DNA of 64,000 bases from assembly GCA_008933995.1 (NCBI GenBank), contig WARS01000033.1:1180501-1244500 (forward strand), read 5' to 3'. The notes beneath the pieces are model-generated. The model had not been told where the DNA came from, did no database searches, and saw nothing but the letters and a program-made list of their open reading frames with translations. Positions 60,066 to 64,000 of this stretch are shown in pieces (the stretch's first letter is position 1; every line of letters starts with the position of its first letter). This DNA is from Datnioides undecimradiatus (lineage: Eukaryota > Chordata > Actinopteri > Lobotiformes > Datnioididae). A program made the position numbers and the translations under genes.

Positions 60066-61879
60066 AGATCCTTGAACGCCCCATCGTTATGCTTCAGTAT
60101 ATACACCCGAACACATACGTGGAATGAACAGTATGTGCGTCCACTGAATTCAGGCTCTTGACTGCGCGCTGTGGCAGGCTCCTCTACTTCAATGCAATTT
60201 AATACAATGGTGCTCCTTTTAATGTGCCGGCTCTCTGACAGGTGATGAAATGATGAAGGGAGAGTTCAGAGGGAAGCAGTTCAAACAAACAATAAAGAGC
60301 TCTCAGTGATGCAAAACGTCCGCAAGAGCTTCAAGCCTCGTATGACACTTCTGACATGATCCACTAAGATTTCCAGGTTTCCCACGCTTGTTTATCCTCT
60401 TCTTAAAGTTGACCGTTTAATTTCATGTTTTTGGGGAAAGAGTGATGACATAAGAGTGATATAATGGAGGATAATTCCAGGTTTGCTTTGGGTGTTATTT
60501 TGTAGTTTGGCTAACGCAATAATAACATTGTTCTTGTTTTCAGTTCAATATGGGATTTGAGAACATGAGCAGTTGGATAATCAGGCAGGTTATTAACTAC
60601 TTCTGCATCTGCAGTTCCTGCATGAAGAGAAGCCAGAGCTGGCCTAGGTCAGGAGAGGTCAACCAGTCAATCACCACCAGCATTAAAAGAGGATGCCAGG
60701 ACACAATGGTGGAGTCCAGTCCTATAGCTGCAGGTGAGTCAAACCTGTCCTGCAGCCAAGGACATGGAGCAAACTCACAAGGAACCCACAGGAACATCAT
60801 CGTGTCAAACTTGCAGCACACACAAGGAGCAACTAGGGCTCGTAGCTGTGCTGCAGGCTACACCACAGCTCACAAATCCTTCCTAAAACCACTGCTGCTG
60901 TGGTATACTGCGGAGACTACAAGATCACTGGTTGCTCATCTCGGCCTACTTGTTTATTCCAGCAAGTCTCTGATTGTTGATGGTAAAGACATCATGACAT
61001 TCAAGAAAGGCTCAGTTATCTTCTCCTTTGCAGTGACACTGAAATGAACTTCAGACAATATCCATAGAATCAGATCCAGCATTTCCTGGAGTAGCACCTC
61101 TTCCACTTTCATGCCGCTTGCGTGATAGGATCTTCATCATGAAGTGCATTCTCCTAAAAATAACATGTTCACACACAGGCTCAGCTGGACATTACACAGA
61201 ACTTGTACCTTGTCCCATTAAAATGATTTGGACTTTTCGTTCTCGCGTACAGCTCCTCCAGGTGATGTCTGGATGAGTTCTGGGGTGCAGTGCCTGTGTG
61301 AGAGGGACATAGTACAGACACCCTCATGGCAGACCATCTGCTCATAGTGATCACCACTCCATGTCGCAGTGAATGAAAGAGCATAAATACAGCGAGAGCT
61401 CGGAACTCATATTCAGCTATGTCAGACCCTCCCTCTGTCTCTCTGTAGTGCAAAGTCTAAGCTAAAAATGAAAGTTCTCACTGTGGGGAGCACAGAGTCA
61501 TTAAAACATCCAAACAGTCTGAGCATGTACGATACATCTGTCTGCTGTTGTTGTGGTGCAATCAGAAGGTCAGAGGTCATCACCTACATTTGTCCAGGGG
61601 CCGGGATATTTCCAGTCGACACCGTGAGGCCGGACATTCAAAACAAAAGGTGCATTAGTTATTTTCATTAGCTGATATCAGTCTGAACAGAGTGAAAACA
61701 TGAGGAACCTTCTCTCCAGGATTCCAGGAAACATATAATCATCTAATACACAACTGTGACTAGGGCTGTTTGTTAAAAGCTTGCCTGTCTTGCTCTTTCA
61801 GACTTCTTTTTGAGCAATCAAACTGTTTCGAGATCTTAGAAATAACTTTGATGTGCAAAGGGTATATTACTGCAAGTTG
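60066..61879. other. Non-coding stretch, no gene seen
   Basis: A 165-codon + frame at 60550-61047 opens just after a TTCAG that could be a splice acceptor, but the product (Ser/Thr-rich, with a Cys cluster at the start) matches no family I know and there is no clear partner exon. I leave it uncalled. Confidence 0.45.
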
Positions 61880-62290
61880 TGAATAGGCGGGCGTTGCACT
61901 CCCTCTCCTCTGAGCAATTCAATTCACTTCACACAGGTTGACGTGAGACACTGCTGCGCCCCTGTCGCAGACCTGAGCATGCTGAGCTGTTAATTGGCTG
62001 CCCTGTGTATATTACTGCGGGGATTAAAGTGTAGGCTTTGCCTCTAAAATAATGTCATCTCTGGTCTTCAGTGTGTCGTGCCGCCTGTGTGTCAGACGTG
62101 AATGGATCCAATGCTGCCTCAAGCATTGCTTTATTTTGGGAATCCACGAAGATCCCCCAGCAGTGCAGATTAAATCCCTCTGCTGTCACACCAAGCTTAT
62201 TTTAGCATCATTTACTGTTTACCTTGAGAAGACAATTAGCATTGATTTGCAATTTTAACTGCAGGGGGTGTTTGTTTTTTGTTTTTAAAA
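61880..62290. promoter_or_regulatory. Candidate CNE
   Basis: Repeat-free, starting GC-balanced and ending AT-rich. GCTGTTAATTGGCTG around 61986-62000 (TAATTGG at 61991-61997), CAATTAG at 62233-62239 and ATTGATTTGCAATTTT at about 62241-62256 give a homeodomain/CEBP-like motif cluster. A 68-codon frame across it has no domain. Confidence 0.4.
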
Positions 62291-62329
62291 TCACATTTAA
62301 TGAGGTATCTCTTTCCCACTGTGTATTTA

Positions 62330-63060
62330 GTTAATGTAAGACAAAACTGGGGAGTGGCCGCCAAAGCGGATCTATATTCTTCATGTTTGGATGCAAGAAT
62401 TTAGGGAAACATAAACATATGCTTCCTAAATCAGAGTTTGACATGTGTAAGCAGGTATGTGTAAGTGAAGAAGGGCCGGGCAGACAGGCGGAGGAATGGC
62501 TGAAATCACCACGCAAAGCAGATCAAGAGTATCGGGTGAGAAACATGAACACGGCTCTGAGCGCAAACTGAGAATTTCATGTTTCCTGTGGCCCGGACAC
62601 GCACGCACTTTCCCCCTCCCAGCCACGCTAAATCACACAGCGACTCTTAGGGAAGCAGACAGAGAGTCGGCGGAGCGTGAACGACGCTGAAGTTTTCGCA
62701 ATTCTCCAGCGAGAGGCTCAGGTTCAGGCTTTGGTATGCCCCGCACGTCCCCTGAATGCCAGATAGACGTCCACTCTCTGACACGCCACCTCACAGTTCC
62801 GTCCTCTGAATATACAACCGCCAGGCGTCCGGTGAGATGTAGCGCCGGAGCTCGTGGAGATCGGCGTGGCTTCGCACACCCGGCTCATAATCACTCACGC
62901 TGATGATGTGCACGGTCAATAAATCAGATCAGCCAATCTTGAGCTCAATCAGCCGGCGATCAATATAATCCTCCAGTGTGTCATCTCACTGTAGCTTTCA
63001 CTGCCAGAGTGAATGGAACCTCTCCTCATCTGGGCCTTACTCAACATCACACTCAACATC
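62330..63060. promoter_or_regulatory. Candidate CNE block
   Basis: GC-balanced with CpGs around 62560-62900, then CGATCAATATAATCC near 62958-62972. Short direct tandem ACTCAACATCA twice near 63039-63061. Opposing 60-codon frames are unrecognised. Confidence 0.3.
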
Positions 63061-63480
63061 ATGCTCCATTATCAATCACTGATGTATGAGTTTTTTTTAA
63101 AGTTGATAGCTATTGCATTCTGGGACGTGAGGTATTCCTGATACCACTATGAACTTACAGAAATCTTGGGACAATCAAAGCGAAAATGGGAATCATCCCC
63201 GCGGCTTTAGTCCTCTCCTTTTTTGGGAAACAGTTGGATTCCTGCACACTCACCCAGCACTCGGTTCATTTAAGCTCTCGGACTATTATTGGGCATCGGA
63301 TTCACAATATGAAACAACAACGGCCTCGTACTGGAATCACATGCAGCAATAACCTTCCGAAAGAGGAGTCAGCTCACAAACACCTGAGACGATGCATTAG
63401 GATTTTATTAAAAGCCAGTTTTATGGAGTATAAAAGAGTTGAAGTGTTAAAAAAATATTGGCTTATAAAGTAGTTACGTT
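63061..63480. promoter_or_regulatory. Candidate CNE
   Basis: Repeat-free text with TTCATTTAAGCTC, GACTATTATTGGGC and GCATTAGGATTTTATTAAAA near 63264-63413 (homeodomain-type cores). Two overlapping + frames of 67 and 95 codons are not recognisable. Confidence 0.35.
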
Positions 63481-63876
63481 TTTATCTATTTCCATTTTCC
63501 ATATGTCTATTATATTTTGCATTGAGCACTGGAGCCTGTGACTTAAATGCAAGGTGAGTGGTAAAGCTACCATCCAAACTGCCTGCTTTACATTCAGTGT
63601 ACCTGACAGCCAGTATATTCCACTGGTTTGCAGTGGAGCTAAGAACAGTTTCAGTACAACTCAGTTGATTTGGAAGGTTTTCATCAAGGCACCTCTTTCT
63701 TTGAAGCTGCGTTAACAGGTTTATGGTCAGCTGGGGGCATTGTAAAAACAGTTTGAGCACAACATTTACATGTTATTGCTTTATAAAGTTGTCACAGTGA
63801 ATGTCTCAGCAAAACCGTCCGCCATAGAGGAACATTAGGTCTTGCAAGTCGTGTTTGTGCTCACCTAACAATCTGC
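63481..63876. other. Non-coding stretch, no gene seen
   Basis: Plain sequence up to the repeat at the window end. Confidence 0.6.
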
Positions 63877-64000
63877 TTAGCTCTGTTTTGGTCTCCACCA
63901 ACCCCTGAGAAGATATACCTTTCGTTTCCAATGGCTTCACAGCAGTTGCTAACTTTATCGCGCTGTTTGTTGATAGACGGGAAGTGTAGTATATTGGGTG
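63877..64000 (+). repeat. Dispersed repeat, copy 2, cut by window end
   Basis: The first 35 bases match 20211-20246 (34 of 36 aligned). The following text (AGAAGATATACC, CAGCAGTTGCTAACTTTATC, GTTTGTTGATAGACGGGAAG) is also of the style of this percomorph repeat, so the copy probably runs past position 64000. Confidence 0.65.

Noticed and set aside
59863..60084. Antisense 73-codon frame
   Set aside because: Lies across the TTTATTGATCCCC-type repeat.
1..64000. Retroviral LTRs, rRNA, snRNA or well-known microRNA sequences
   Set aside because: I looked for characteristic sequences (for example let-7, miR-9, miR-124, miR-10, 5S and U6) and saw none.

Overview
The window is eukaryotic nuclear DNA, most likely from a percomorph teleost fish. 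The evidence is moderate GC, many short AT-rich and (CA/GT)n tracts, and recognisable remains of fish-type interspersed repeats. These include an L2/Maui-like LINE 3' tail ending in (ATGG)n near 12.5-12.8 kb, a degenerate copy of a common percomorph repeat at 16.3-16.7 kb (its text contains 'ttggatggattgccatgaaat' in split form), 'TTATTGATCCCCGTGGGG'-type repeat ends, and frequent GCTAATGTTAGC-type motifs. The species cannot be named from this sequence.

I find no protein-coding gene I can support. No reading frame exceeds about 180 codons, none encodes a domain I recognise except a possible decayed transposase remnant at 6.4-6.5 kb, and the longer frames overlap one another on both strands in GC-richer patches, as chance frames do. 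I also see no tRNA, rRNA or known microRNA sequence. The window is best read as a gene desert or as the inside of one or more very large introns.

Layout. 1-7.2 kb is mostly unremarkable non-coding sequence with a possible mariner-like remnant. 7.2-13.5 kb alternates plain sequence with repeat-free stretches that look like conserved non-coding elements (CNEs), plus a G-rich G4-capable tract at 10.24-10.28 kb and the LINE tail. 13.5-17.5 kb is plain apart from the percomorph repeat. 17.5-19.8 kb is the densest CNE-like block, rich in homeodomain, TALE, forkhead and OTX-type motifs. 20.2-21.15 kb is a tripartite AT/GT/AT microsatellite beside a probable hAT-like non-autonomous element. 21.2-26.2 kb is AT-richer and holds a near-perfect 12-bp-arm hairpin. 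CNE-like blocks recur at about 26.2-27.0, 32.8-33.2, 34.4-34.9, 39.5-39.8, 42.3-42.8, 45.1-45.6, 46.5-47.8, 53.4-54.2, 57.8-58.3, 61.9-62.3 and 62.4-63.5 kb. Between them lie simple repeats, fish interspersed repeats and a 26-bp minisatellite at 41.0-41.3 kb.

There are no genes here to work together. If the CNE-like blocks are real enhancers, the sensible inference is a regulatory landscape for a developmental regulator outside the window or hosting it in an intron. I cannot identify that gene. The most distinctive structure is the 26-bp minisatellite: eight of nine units carry an intact inverted CCAAT box (ATTGG) in strict 26-bp register, with one broken unit. Others are exact palindromes centred on homeodomain/POU-like cores and a palindrome abutting a CTCF-like sequence. 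CNE calls rest on base composition, absence of repeats and motif content only; I could not align anything.
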